Below, in pieces: positions 10,117 to 18,774 of a stretch of DNA of 64,000 nt. Origin of the DNA: Psychrobacillus sp. OK028 (lineage in GTDB: Bacteria; Bacillota; Bacilli; Bacillales_A; Planococcaceae); the NCBI RefSeq assembly GCF_900103605.1, contig NZ_FNHY01000003.1:394753-458752 (forward strand), written 5' to 3'. The notes below the pieces were generated by a model. The model saw only the letters and a program-made list of their open reading frames with translations. It ran no database searches and was not told where the DNA came from. Positions within the stretch are counted from its first letter, which is position 1. Each line of letters opens with the position of its first letter. The translations under genes were made by a program, and so were the position numbers.

Positions 10117-10281
10117 GTGAACAGTCATATGCACCAAAAATCATTATTGCTACAAATCGAATTAAAGAAAAAGGAAATGTATAGAAAGGCAAGTATTCTT
10201 GGATTTACCCATCCAATTGTCGTTACTTGTAGTCAGGAGCTAGATAAATTACTGAATAGATACCAACAAAAAGCTTCATAA
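10117..10281 (+). CDS. Spo0E-like sporulation regulatory phosphatase
   Basis: This 54-residue protein has the Spo0E family pattern: a first helix (LLLQIELKKKEMYRKA), a short turn, and a second helix with the SQELDKLL motif whose SQELD residues dephosphorylate Spo0A~P. The start is GTG at 10117 behind CGGAGGAAATATT; an upstream ATG in the same frame at 10084 has no such site. It implies a sporulation phosphorelay. It is monocistronic with a terminator about 70 bp downstream. Confidence 0.85.
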   Translation: MNSHMHQKSLLLQIELKKKEMYRKASILGFTHPIVVTCSQELDKLLNRYQQKAS

Positions 10282-10350
10282 ATATGAAATATACAGGTAC
10301 CTGCTTAGCTTCTAAACTAAGTTAAATAAATTTACTTTTTCTTTTAAAAA

Positions 10351-10386
10351 AACCGATTTCTCCGCTATTCGAGGAAATCGGTTTTT
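10351..10386. terminator. Bidirectional intrinsic terminator
   Basis: CCGATTTC and GAAATCGG arms carry A-runs on the left and T-runs on the right. It serves the Spo0E-like gene (+) and can serve yqjQ (-). Confidence 0.75.
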
Positions 10387-10434
10387 CTTAATAATTTTCA
10401 TATTTTTTGCTCAGTATTTGTCGCTAATCTTATG

Positions 10435-11187
10435 TTATTTTTTTGTAAAATACTTTTTCCCGACTGTTTCGACAAAAGATGGAGCTATCGCATATAGTTT
10501 GCTTGTAATACTCATATAAGAAGGTAGATCAATCTCTCGGACCGGTTTTTCAATTACTTGTTTTATAGACGCTACCACTTTTTCTGGTGTCAACAGATGT
10601 TTCTTCATACTATTTCTATAACTACCAGTCTGATCAGCTAGATCGAGAAAAGGAGTATCTATTGGTCCAGGATTAATAGTGGTCACCTCAATATCAAACT
10701 CCTTCAGTTCCATCCGGATAGCATTTGCAAACCCAAGTATGGCATGCTTTGAAGCAGCGTACACAGACGCTTTAGGAGTAGCAACTTTACCTGCTTGAGA
10801 CGCAACAAATATAAAATGACCACTTCCGCGATTTTTCATCTTTTCTGCAAAGTACTTCGTCAACTGCATCGGTGCGAGTACATTTACTTGTATCATTTTC
10901 TCCATATCTGTTTCATCCATCTCTAATAAATAGGAGAAAGTCCCAACACCAGCACAGTGGATTACCGTATCAGGTGTACCCATGCCATTAAAAAGGGCAT
11001 CATATAACGGAGCATTTGTTAAGTCTGCTTCAACTGTATGTATACCACTGGTCGATAAATTGTTTAATACAATTGTATTACGACCCGTAGCCCAAATCTC
11101 GTGACCTGCTTCATGTAGTGTTTTTGCCAGCAATAAACCTACTCCACTCGTCGCACCGGTGATTAAAATTTTTTTAGCATTGTTCAT
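10435..11187 (-). CDS. yqjQ: Short-chain dehydrogenase/reductase, YqjQ-like
   Basis: A classical SDR with the cofactor motif TGATSGVG near the N-terminus, an NAG-equivalent HCAGVGTF segment, the catalytic Ser-Tyr-Lys with YAASK, and the PGPIDTPF loop. I place the start at the ATG at 11185-11187 behind AAAGGAATTTTC; an ATG seven codons upstream lacks a site. It overlaps the end of the MBL-fold gene by 14 bp, so the two are coupled, as yqjP and yqjQ are in Bacillus subtilis. Substrate unknown. Confidence 0.88.
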   Translation of the reverse strand: MNNAKKILITGATSGVGLLLAKTLHEAGHEIWATGRNTIVLNNLSTSGIHTVEADLTNAPLYDALFNGMGTPDTVIHCAGVGTFSYLLEMDETDMEKMIQVNVLAPMQLTKYFAEKMKNRGSGHFIFVASQAGKVATPKASVYAASKHAILGFANAIRMELKEFDIEVTTINPGPIDTPFLDLADQTGSYRNSMKKHLLTPEKVVASIKQVIEKPVREIDLPSYMSITSKLYAIAPSFVETVGKKYFTKK

Positions 11188-12118
11188 ATAAGAAAATTCC
11201 TTTTTCATCTCGATTTGCTGTTATTAGTTCTTCCTCTATTAAATAATCTATTTGTCCAATCGTTTCAGAAAGGGTTAAACCAAGTTCCTTTTCGTAAACC
11301 TTCGGAAATAGTTGTTTTGTCAGTTCGAAGATTGTTTTTTCACCATCACTTAACATATCTAGTACTTTAAGCGCTCTCTCTCTTTGTTTTTCCAGTCTAT
11401 ATGTAACAAGCTCTTGAATATTATACACTTCGTTGCCATGACCACTATACACCTTTTCTACAGGGAGCTGTTGAATCTTTTTCAATGATGCATTATATTG
11501 TAACAACGATTTCTGACGGCTTTGCTGAGGGTCTAAAGGAGGTTCAATTAAAGGATTAGATGAAACCTTTTCCAGTATAAGGTCACCTCCAATTAGTACC
11601 TTTGAGCTTTCAGACCAAAATGCTAAATGGCTTTGCGCATGTCCTAATGTTTCAAGCACTTGAATATTCGGATGCCCAGGCAATGAGTCGCCGTCGTATA
11701 AATAGTTGTCTAATGTTCGACTACCAAGGAGGCTTAAAGGTCTTCTCATTTTTTCTACCCAATGAAAATAGTCCTCCGGTACACCTTCCTCTTTTAAGCA
11801 TTGCAGATAAAAACGATCATGATACTCTAAAAATGCTTTATCACGCGTCATCCATACTTGATTGTATTTGTGACCTAGAATGGTTGCTTGCTCAAAAGCA
11901 TCTGTCCACCCAGCATGGTCGGGGTGATGGTGTGTTAACACGACCTGTTCAATATCGGATAGTAAATAACCAGCCTCTTTAATCCCTTTTTTTAATGCTA
12001 TCAATGCTTCTTCTGTTTTGGGTCCTGCATCGATTAGTGTCAAAGCATCCCCTTTAATTAAATATGCGTTTACGTCTCCTACCGCAAAAGGAGTAGGAAT
12101 AATTATTTTATGTATCAT
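11174..12118 (-). CDS. yqjP: Metallo-beta-lactamase-fold hydrolase, YqjP-like
   Basis: A metal-dependent hydrolase with the HxHxDH signature LTHHHPDHAG (His63, His65, Asp67 and His68 from this start), a later GHAQSHLAF and SGHGNEV, and a C-terminal winged-helix-like domain. That is the glyoxalase II-like plus DNA-binding-like layout of YqjP relatives. The preferred start, ATG at 12116-12118, has AAGGAG seven bases away. A longer form from 12151 would begin inside a palindromic operator. It is co-transcribed with yqjQ. Physiological substrate unknown. Confidence 0.88.
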   Translation of the reverse strand: MIHKIIIPTPFAVGDVNAYLIKGDALTLIDAGPKTEEALIALKKGIKEAGYLLSDIEQVVLTHHHPDHAGWTDAFEQATILGHKYNQVWMTRDKAFLEYHDRFYLQCLKEEGVPEDYFHWVEKMRRPLSLLGSRTLDNYLYDGDSLPGHPNIQVLETLGHAQSHLAFWSESSKVLIGGDLILEKVSSNPLIEPPLDPQQSRQKSLLQYNASLKKIQQLPVEKVYSGHGNEVYNIQELVTYRLEKQRERALKVLDMLSDGEKTIFELTKQLFPKVYEKELGLTLSETIGQIDYLIEEELITANRDEKGIFLYEQC

Positions 12119-12132
12119 TTGCATTCTCCTTA

Positions 12133-12152
12133 TTAATGAATAGTCATTCATT
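12133..12152. promoter_or_regulatory. FadR-like palindromic operator
   Basis: TGAATGA and TCATTA arms around a central CTAT give a near match to the Bacillus FadR (TetR family) fatty-acid-degradation operator as I remember it. It sits between the two possible starts of yqjP, in the promoter or leader. Confidence 0.5.
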
Positions 12153-12249
12153 ACATTGTACTCCTAATTGTGTAAGTCGTCACGAAAACTTAGTTGACTT
12201 TTTATAACAAGATGCATATAATTTCATTAATTCAGAATATAAAAGCTAA

Positions 12250-12478
12250 GATGAAGATTAGTACATATATGATGGAGTTAAGAGAGTGAAATGATCCGCT
12301 GCAAGTTTCACCTCCCGCTCGTATATAGAACCTACTTCGGAGCTACTATGTAAACATGGTCGTACCTTCTCGATACGAAGGAATTAAGTTGTGCTGGAAA
12401 TTTCAGCAAATTTAGGTGGTACCGCGGAAAACAAGTGTTTTCGTCCTTAATATATATGGGATGAGAGCGCTTTTTTAT
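12250..12478 (+). promoter_or_regulatory. T-box leader riboswitch, probably tRNA-Pro sensing
   Basis: The leader carries the T-box core AGGTGGTACCGCGG (12414-12427), an AGTA-type motif near its 5' end, the typical TTTTCGTCC...GGGATGAGAGCG region and a T-run at 12471-12477. The segment AGAACCTACTT contains CCT (12331-12333) followed by A, a plausible proline specifier, which fits the downstream proC. Uncharged tRNA-Pro would stabilise the antiterminator and switch on proC. Confidence 0.85.
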
Positions 12479-12516
12479 TTTGTTGAAATTAGGCATGACT
12501 ATAAGGAGGAATTCCA

Positions 12517-13332
12517 ATGACGAACATTGTGTTTGTAGGGGCTGGTGCTATGGCGGAAGCAATTATAAATGGTTTAACTAAAGAAGAGAAAATTTCGCCT
12601 GCATTTATCCATGTAATGAACAAATCAGATGACAGACAGCTTGCGCATTTAAAAGAAACGTACAATGTGCAGATCGTATGCGGACAGAAAAAAGCGTTAA
12701 CGGAAGCTGATATCATTTTTTTAGCGATGAAACCAAAGGATGCGAATAATGCGTTAACAAGTCTGGCGCCATATATAAACAACAAAGCAACGATCATTTC
12801 AGTTATTGCCGGTATCAGTATCCATACCATTACAAATTATCTTGGAAATAGACCAATTGCACGAGTAATGCCAAATACATCGGCAACTGTAGGCATGAGT
12901 GCATCTGCTGTCTGTTGGAATGAACTCGTTTCAGAAGAATCTAAACTACTCATCATTAATCTCTTAGAATCGATTGGCACAGTCAAAGCAGTAGCTGAAG
13001 ATGATTTACATATTGTTACTGCACTTTCAGGAAGCGGTCCAGCCTACTTCTACTTTTTTGCTGAACAGTTTGAATCCGCTGCTGTTGAACATGGTTTGAA
13101 CAAAGGAGATGCTCGCCAATTATTCATTCAGACGATGGAAGGTGCAGCACAAATGCTCAAAAAAGGAGATGTGGAACCAAAAGAACTTCGTAGAAGAGTC
13201 ACGAGTCCTGGCGGCACCACAGAAGCAGGCATAGAACAATTAATGGAACATCAAGTGAGTGAAGCTATCTTTGCTTGCATCCATGCAGCGCAAAATAGAT
13301 CTCGAGAGCTAGGTAAATTATTCGAGTCCTAA
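12517..13332 (+). CDS. proC: Pyrroline-5-carboxylate reductase
   Basis: ProC reduces 1-pyrroline-5-carboxylate to proline with NAD(P)H. The 271-residue frame has the Rossmann motif GAGAMAEAI at 8-16, MPNTSATVG, and the C-terminal signature LSGSGPAYFYFFAE followed by RRVTSPGGTTEAG. The start ATG lies behind AAGGAGG. Its position beside yqjP/yqjQ and rnz matches the proI (yqjO) paralogue of Bacillus subtilis, and the T-box leader ties its expression to proline supply. Confidence 0.97.
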   Translation: MTNIVFVGAGAMAEAIINGLTKEEKISPAFIHVMNKSDDRQLAHLKETYNVQIVCGQKKALTEADIIFLAMKPKDANNALTSLAPYINNKATIISVIAGISIHTITNYLGNRPIARVMPNTSATVGMSASAVCWNELVSEESKLLIINLLESIGTVKAVAEDDLHIVTALSGSGPAYFYFFAEQFESAAVEHGLNKGDARQLFIQTMEGAAQMLKKGDVEPKELRRRVTSPGGTTEAGIEQLMEHQVSEAIFACIHAAQNRSRELGKLFES

Positions 13333-13337
13333 AAAAA

Positions 13338-13376
13338 GATTCCGAATGAAGTACAACTCGTTCGGAATCTTTTTTA
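13338..13376. terminator. Bidirectional terminator between proC and rnz
   Basis: GATTCCGAA and TTCGGAATC arms are flanked by an A-run and a T-run, so it terminates proC and also rnz from the other side. Confidence 0.85.
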
Positions 13377-14318
13377 TACCCTTAGTTTAACTAAATCACC
13401 ATTTATCCAACTATATTCCGCAAAATCTTCTGCGATATAAATAGGGAAACGATAAGCTTCTACTTGCGTAATCATCTTGTTCAGATCGGATGACAAAAAA
13501 CGAGCGCTAATATGGTTGACAATCAAATGTCTAGCATTCGCTTTTTGACAAACCTCTGCTGCATCCACTATTGTGGAATGTCCATAAAGACGTGCAAGCT
13601 CAGCAGTTTCTACGTCGAATGTTCCTTCATGAACGACCACATCAGCAGCCTCACTTAACATTATAGAGTTTTCACAGTATTTTGTGTCTCCCAATATCGT
13701 TACCTTAAATCCTTTTCTCGGTTCTCCAGTTACCTCTTCACTCTTGATCACTCTGCCATCGGGAAGTACAACATCTTGTCCATCCTTTAATTGTTTTAAT
13801 AAAGGACCTCTCGGAACTCCTAATGCATCCGTTTTATCAATAAATAATTCCGGTGCAAGTGCTTTTTGTTTGACGGTATAGCCGAAGCAAGGCATAACAT
13901 GCTCTAATAGTTTTGCCTCCACGATAAATTGTTCATCTTCAAATACGATACCCTCATCTATTTCTATTATAGAAAATGGATATTTAACATGCGTTCTTGA
14001 TACAGCGAGCGTTACTTCTATCCAATTCTTAAGTCCTGTTGGTCCATATATTGTAAGTGGCTCTTCCCCACCTAAAAATGAGCGGGAGCCTAGTAATCCA
14101 GGGAGTCCGTAAATATGATCTCCATGTAAATGTGTGATAAATAGTTTTTCCAGTTTACGAGGCTTTAATGACGTATGTAAAATCTGATGTTGAGTTGCTT
14201 CCCCACAATCAAACATCCAAAATGTCCCTCGCTCCTCTAATAGTTTCAATACAGTGGATGTCGTATTACGTTGTTTCGACGGCATCCCTGCACCAGTACC
14301 TAAAAATAATAACTGCAT
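13374..14318 (-). CDS. rnz: Ribonuclease Z
   Basis: RNase Z cuts the 3' trailer of tRNA precursors that lack an encoded CCA. The 314-residue protein has the zinc-binding THLHGDH motif (His63, His65, Asp67, His68), GTGAGMPSKQRNTTS near the start, the exosite-like EPRKGFKVTILGDT region and HEGTF and NHIS histidines. It converges on proC across a shared terminator, as in related Bacilli. Confidence 0.96.
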   Translation of the reverse strand: MQLLFLGTGAGMPSKQRNTTSTVLKLLEERGTFWMFDCGEATQHQILHTSLKPRKLEKLFITHLHGDHIYGLPGLLGSRSFLGGEEPLTIYGPTGLKNWIEVTLAVSRTHVKYPFSIIEIDEGIVFEDEQFIVEAKLLEHVMPCFGYTVKQKALAPELFIDKTDALGVPRGPLLKQLKDGQDVVLPDGRVIKSEEVTGEPRKGFKVTILGDTKYCENSIMLSEAADVVVHEGTFDVETAELARLYGHSTIVDAAEVCQKANARHLIVNHISARFLSSDLNKMITQVEAYRFPIYIAEDFAEYSWINGDLVKLRV

Positions 14319-14530
14319 TTTTGCTCACTTCCTTTAACAAGACTGGACATAAAATAACTATAGAAACCTTAGTAATTACAACCTGTAGTTATTTTTATAA
14401 AGTCCTATAAATTATCTACATTTATTGATTATTTAAATAATATTAACATTAGTCTAACTCTAAATTTCGTGTATGTAAAAAGTAAAACTGCAAACAATAA
14501 TTAAACAACTTAAAGGGGCGTCCAAAACTT

Positions 14531-15982
14531 ATGAAATTAGAGTCATTGATAAAGCCATTAGGTATTCACATAAGTCCAGAAGACGTGTCCATTGACATAA
14601 AAGGTCTGGCTTTTAACTCCTCTAAAGTAAAGCGAAATTATATATTTGTTGCAATACCAGGGACCATGACAGATGGACATAAGTATATACAAGATGCTAT
14701 TTTAAATGGAGCTTGTGTTGTTATTGGCGAAGAGAATCTTTCAGCTTTAGGTGTGCCCTATTTTCGGGTACCCAATTCACGAAAAACCTTAGGATTACTA
14801 GCAAAGATCTTTTATAATAATCCTACTCAACATAAAATAATGATAGGAATCACAGGAACAAATGGGAAAACGACTACCTCTTATATGCTTAGACATATTT
14901 TGGAATCTGCAGGAATATCCTGTGCATTATTCGGTAGTGTTTCGACGATAATTAACGGAATTGAAAACGAGTCTACACATACAACTGCTGATGCAGTAAC
15001 TATAAATGAGCTTTTAGAAATGTGTAACGACTCGGTTGTCATAATGGAAGTTTCCTCTCACGGTTTGGTTCAATCTCGGGTGGAGGGTCTTCAATTTGAT
15101 TTTTGTATTTTCACTAATTTAGAGCAAGAACATTTAGATTACCATGAAAATATGGAATCATACTACTTAGCTAAACAATCTCTATTCAATTATTTAAAAC
15201 CCAATGGCGTTGCTATAATCAATTCGGATTCATCATGGGGTGAGCGACTATGTTCGTATGTAAGCTCTTTAAATAAAGAGGTTATCAAAATTAATGGAAA
15301 AAATCCAACATATATCGTAAATGATGAGGAACTTGTATCAATGAAGGAACCAATACAATCATATTCACTAAACAGTCAGATGAAAGGGAAGCATAATTTA
15401 GAAAACGCTTCGCTTGCATTTTCAACGGCAATCTCCTTAAAACTAGAACCTTTGAATATTGAACGTTCATTAGAAAATTTCAATGGGGTACCAGGAAGAT
15501 TTGAGCTTTTCAAGCATCCTAGTGGAGCAAACTGCATAGTTGATTATGCTCACACAGCGAATGCCTTTTCGCATATTTTAGAAACGGCTAACTTATATAA
15601 CCCCAATAGAATCATACATATTTTTGGATTTAGGGGAAATAGAGACGTCCAAAAAAGAAAAAATATGGTTCAAATCTCTCTAAATAAATGTCATCTTTGT
15701 ATTTTAACATTGGACGATCTAAATGGCGTACCAGCAGAACAAATGATTCAAGATTTATATTCACTGGATCCATTGAATAGATGCATTATTATTCCAGACC
15801 GAACTTTAGCTATTCAGTATGCATGGGAAAATGCTCATAAGAATGACCTACTAGTTATCACAGGGAAAGGCATTGAAAATTATCAACAAAGTTATAGCTT
15901 ACCTACCATTTCTGACATAGACACGCTAAATTATCTGAACGATTCATCTTTAGTTCAACAACAGCATTCTCAATTATTGTGA
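14531..15982 (+). CDS. MurE-like Mur ligase (UDP-MurNAc-tripeptide synthetase family)
   Basis: The 483-residue protein has all three Mur ligase domains: an N-terminal UMT-binding domain (FNSSKVKRNYIFVAIPGT), the ATP-binding centre with GITGTNGKTTTS (107-118) and HTTADA, and a C-terminal domain with DYAHTA and GFRGNRDVQKR. At the site that selects the third amino acid it reads LDDLNGVP (Asp395) instead of the DNPR motif of meso-diaminopimelate enzymes, closer to the DDPN-type motif of some L-lysine enzymes. It stands alone, not in a division cluster, so it may be a paralogue. It ends 13 bp inside the convergent dinB gene. Confidence 0.82.
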   Translation: MKLESLIKPLGIHISPEDVSIDIKGLAFNSSKVKRNYIFVAIPGTMTDGHKYIQDAILNGACVVIGEENLSALGVPYFRVPNSRKTLGLLAKIFYNNPTQHKIMIGITGTNGKTTTSYMLRHILESAGISCALFGSVSTIINGIENESTHTTADAVTINELLEMCNDSVVIMEVSSHGLVQSRVEGLQFDFCIFTNLEQEHLDYHENMESYYLAKQSLFNYLKPNGVAIINSDSSWGERLCSYVSSLNKEVIKINGKNPTYIVNDEELVSMKEPIQSYSLNSQMKGKHNLENASLAFSTAISLKLEPLNIERSLENFNGVPGRFELFKHPSGANCIVDYAHTANAFSHILETANLYNPNRIIHIFGFRGNRDVQKRKNMVQISLNKCHLCILTLDDLNGVPAEQMIQDLYSLDPLNRCIIIPDRTLAIQYAWENAHKNDLLVITGKGIENYQQSYSLPTISDIDTLNYLNDSSLVQQQHSQLL

Positions 15983-17214
15983 TCATCTAAGAAGTCTTTG
16001 CTGAAGCTTGTTTTCGATTCTAGTGAAGGCTTCTTTTTCGCCTTCATTCCACGCTTTATACTATTTTCTCCAAATTTGCCCTGCAATTGCTCCACGAGCT
16101 TCAGAATAGGCTCTTCTTTTGCATGTTCTTCAAAGTTAAAGATAGATAGCTGCTCTACTGATTCTCCTTTATCGTACACATTGTTGACTGTTATACCCAA
16201 TAAGCGAATCGCATCACCATTCCAAGAGACATGGAATAAGTCTAATGCTAATTGATTTATTTCATGTTCCTTGTAGAGATTGCTAGTTACTGTTTTACTT
16301 CTCGTTTTGTTTTTCCAATTAGCATCCCGTATATGTATAGTTAAGGACCGTCCGGCCAAATTTTTGGCATCAAGTCTAGCAGCCACCTTTTTTGATAGTC
16401 GATTAAACACTTTCTCCAGTTCTTCTATGTTGGACACATCATAAGGCAATGTTGTTGAATTGCCAACACTTTTCGTATCATAAATAGACTCGGGATCAAC
16501 GGCTCTATTATCTGTACCATTAGCTCGATTTAGCAGTCGAATACCGTTCTTCCCTAGTTTTTCTTTCAGTAAATTTGAATTGGCATTGGCCAAATCTCCT
16601 ATAGAATTAATACCGATAGATTCCAATTTTCGAGCAGTGCTTTCTCCTATACCATGCATCTCTATTACGGGAAGTGGCCATAAAATATCACTCACCTGTC
16701 TTTTCCGTAATACAGTTATTCCCATTGGTTTTTTAAGATTGGACGCCGTTTTAGCTAGAAATTTATTAGGGGCAATTCCAATTGAGCTAGGCAAATCTAG
16801 CTCTCGTAAAATGCGATCCTGGATTGATTTGGCAAAGCCGACTGCATCATTATTCAATTCAACGTCTGTCACATCCATGTACCCTTCATCTATAGAAACA
16901 GGCTCAACGAGATGCGTATAAGATCTTAAAATCTCGAACATTGCTTTGGAAGCGATTCGGTACCGTTCAAAATTCGGGGGCAATAAAATCAGTTCTGGAC
17001 ATTTTCGTTTTGCTTCCCATACAGACATCGTAGTATAAATACCTTTGGCTCTTGCCTCATAAGAGCATGTAACTAGTATGCCCCGCCTTTCTTTAGGATT
17101 ACCCGCTATAGCAATAGCCTTTCCTTTTAAAGAGGGGTCATGTGCTTGTTCAACCGATGCATAAAAGCTATTCATATCCAGGTGAAAAATAATTCTATGT
17201 TTACTAGACAACAC
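15970..17214 (-). CDS. dinB: DNA polymerase IV (Y family)
   Basis: A translesion polymerase with FHLDMNSFYASVEQ near the N-terminus, the catalytic SIDEGYMDV, helix-hairpin-helix MHGIGESTARKLESIGI, and a little-finger domain. AAGGAGG followed by GGGAT points to the GTG at 17212-17214; an in-frame ATG at 17274 has no site. The protein is then about 414 residues, normal for DinB. This is the last backbone gene; the repeat-separated array starts about 360 bp upstream of it. No clear LexA box was seen. Confidence 0.93.
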   Translation of the reverse strand: MLSSKHRIIFHLDMNSFYASVEQAHDPSLKGKAIAIAGNPKERRGILVTCSYEARAKGIYTTMSVWEAKRKCPELILLPPNFERYRIASKAMFEILRSYTHLVEPVSIDEGYMDVTDVELNNDAVGFAKSIQDRILRELDLPSSIGIAPNKFLAKTASNLKKPMGITVLRKRQVSDILWPLPVIEMHGIGESTARKLESIGINSIGDLANANSNLLKEKLGKNGIRLLNRANGTDNRAVDPESIYDTKSVGNSTTLPYDVSNIEELEKVFNRLSKKVAARLDAKNLAGRSLTIHIRDANWKNKTRSKTVTSNLYKEHEINQLALDLFHVSWNGDAIRLLGITVNNVYDKGESVEQLSIFNFEEHAKEEPILKLVEQLQGKFGENSIKRGMKAKKKPSLESKTSFSKDFLDDHNN

Positions 17215-17573
17215 ATCCCCCTCCTTCCCACTCACGTATAATAGATAGTATGTTCTATATAACTCATTATACAATAAATTTAATTAGTGATATATCCGAG
17301 AAACGTTGATTTGCGCTTCAATCAACATTATCTACTTTAAAAGAATTAGGCTATGTTAAATCTAGAGGATCTGAACAAGATTATCCATTTAATGAAAAGC
17401 TACTTTTCATAGAAGATAAAAAGAGGTGGAAACCGATAATGGAATAACGTTCCTACCTCAATCATCCTTCTTGACTATTAACTTTACTTGTATTTTTTCG
17501 TTAATTTGTATTCAATAAATATTACCTTTACATATTTCGCACTCTATACGAGTAGCACTCATGAGGCAACCCA
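17215..17573 (+). other. Boundary region with a short gene remnant
   Basis: From about 17320 to 17447 the + strand keeps an open frame ending in TAA with no start codon (fragment STLSTLKELGYVKSRG onward). It looks like the C-terminal remnant of a lost gene; I cannot name the family. The rest is AT-rich. Confidence 0.35.
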
Positions 17574-17592
17574 ATGCAACCGTCAGTTGAAC
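17574..17592 (-). repeat. Cassette repeat, degenerate leftmost copy
   Basis: Only the right-hand end is recognisable (GCAACCGTCAGTTGAA), 17 bp from the stop of the first array gene. It marks the left limit of the array. Confidence 0.5.
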
Positions 17593-17608
17593 AGATAATA
17601 CAACTTCA

Positions 17609-18100
17609 CTAAATTCTCAAGTCTCCAATCTTTTCACATAAATCTTTAGCTCTTTTAGACAAAAAAATCTTCTGACGCAAATATATAGTCAATTTAGACC
17701 TAAGAAACTCATCAATACAGTAGAACAGAAATGAAGAAAAAAGAGAAATAATGAAATAAAAGTTGAAAATTTCGCTACCTGAAAATAAAGCTGGGGTTAC
17801 AACAAACAAAGTGGCTAGGAATAAGTGTATTATTAATGCAAAAATCACTCTATGAAAAGAAATTAATTTATTTGTGACGAAATCAGAGAGAATAGATACT
17901 GGTACTCCATAAATCAAAAGAATTGGAAATAGATAAATACCTATTATGATTGCAAGATCTTTCTGTGCTGTGAGGAAAAAACTTAACATAATTAAGACAC
18001 AAGCCATTACCGCGGAAACAAGTTTTCTAATAATTATGTTACTCCCCCCAATCCAAATAATCTCTTTCCGAATATACTTATTGGTTATTTCACCAATCAT
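17609..18100 (-). CDS. Four-helix membrane protein (cassette gene)
   Basis: The 163 residues contain about four hydrophobic helices (near 26-45, 48-70, 83-103 and 108-130) and a basic C-terminal tail (LRQKIFLSKRAKD). It is the first gene of the array and lies between a degenerate repeat on its 3' side and a good copy on its 5' side. No family recognised. Confidence 0.6.
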   Translation of the reverse strand: MIGEITNKYIRKEIIWIGGSNIIIRKLVSAVMACVLIMLSFFLTAQKDLAIIIGIYLFPILLIYGVPVSILSDFVTNKLISFHRVIFALIIHLFLATLFVVTPALFSGSEIFNFYFIISLFSSFLFYCIDEFLRSKLTIYLRQKIFLSKRAKDLCEKIGDLRI

Positions 18101-18115
18101 CTTCAGAACTCCTTC

Positions 18116-18200
18116 TTCAACTAAACTGCCGCGTTAGTTCAATAAGAAAAGGCAACCCTTATTGGCAGCCACTTGTTTAACTAAAGCACCAATAGTTGAA
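18116..18200 (-). repeat. Cassette repeat, GCCAC-type centre
   Basis: Full copy: left end TTCAACTAAACTGCCGCG, right end CTAAAGCACC then AATAGTTGAA. The centre contains GGCAACC...GGCAGCCAC instead of the common GCTTTACT hairpin. Strand is given as the direction of the cassette genes for all copies. Confidence 0.85.
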
Positions 18201-18206
18201 TAACAA

Positions 18207-18671
18207 TCACATTACTTTTCCAAATACTCTTAAAACCATTTTTAATAAAGTGACTTTAAAAGTGGAAACAAATATTAAATCTTTTATGATCGTATCTTTA
18301 TGTTTCAAAAAGTTTTTAATTTGTTTTCTTCTATTGAGAATCATAAACATAGGTAACTTTTTAGGTTTAAACCACTCCAACTTTTCTGTTTCATGACCAT
18401 TCTTAATTGGCAACCCTTTATACACTTCTCCTAAGAATAAGTGTTGCAAATCATCATATTGAGGTTGATAATATTCTCCAATTTTTCGTTTAATTGAAAT
18501 GATATATCCTGTTTCCTCCTCAGTTTCCCTAACAGCACAATTTTCTAAAAGTTCATCTTTTTACAATGTACCTCCTGGTAAATCCCAGAGAGGATAATCT
18601 TTTCGCTTGACTAACAATATACGACCTTCTTTATCTATAACAATAGTAAAACAACCAGAAGTTTTTGCCAT
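18207..18671 (-). pseudogene. Nudix hydrolase with in-frame stop inside the Nudix box
   Basis: Read from ATG 18669-18671 the frame gives an N-terminal Nudix fold (FTIVIDKEGRILLVKRKDYPLWDLPGG). TAA at 18561-18563 (codon 37) then interrupts the Nudix box, after which the same frame continues KDELLENCAVRETEEETGY and about 115 more residues. The stop replaces the residue expected to be Glu (GAA to TAA is one change). The catalytic RExxEE is encoded after the stop, so the protein is probably inactive unless the stop is read through. Without the stop it would be a normal hydrolase of about 154 residues. Confidence 0.8.
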
Positions 18672-18692
18672 ATCAATTATGACCCCTTTTTA

Positions 18693-18744
18693 AAATCTAC
18701 TGCGCAGCTAAATGAATGAGAAAAAGCAACCGTTAGTGCAATAA
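18693..18744 (-). repeat. Cassette repeat, degenerate
   Basis: CTGCGCAG, then AAAAAGCAACCGTTAGTGCAATAA remain as left and right parts. The centre is shortened. Confidence 0.55.
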
Positions 18745-18774
18745 AAAATTTCCTTTACACCTTTTAAAATAAGA

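Noticed and set aside
14351..14395. AT-rich hairpin between rnz and the MurE-like gene
   Set aside because: AAAATAACTA/TAGTTATTTT arms are clear, but it lies between divergent genes and no transcript is expected to end there; function unclear.
1..17214. tRNA or rRNA genes
   Set aside because: No cloverleaf-like sequence with a TTCRANY-type T-arm or rRNA-like segment was noticed here or in the rest of the window.
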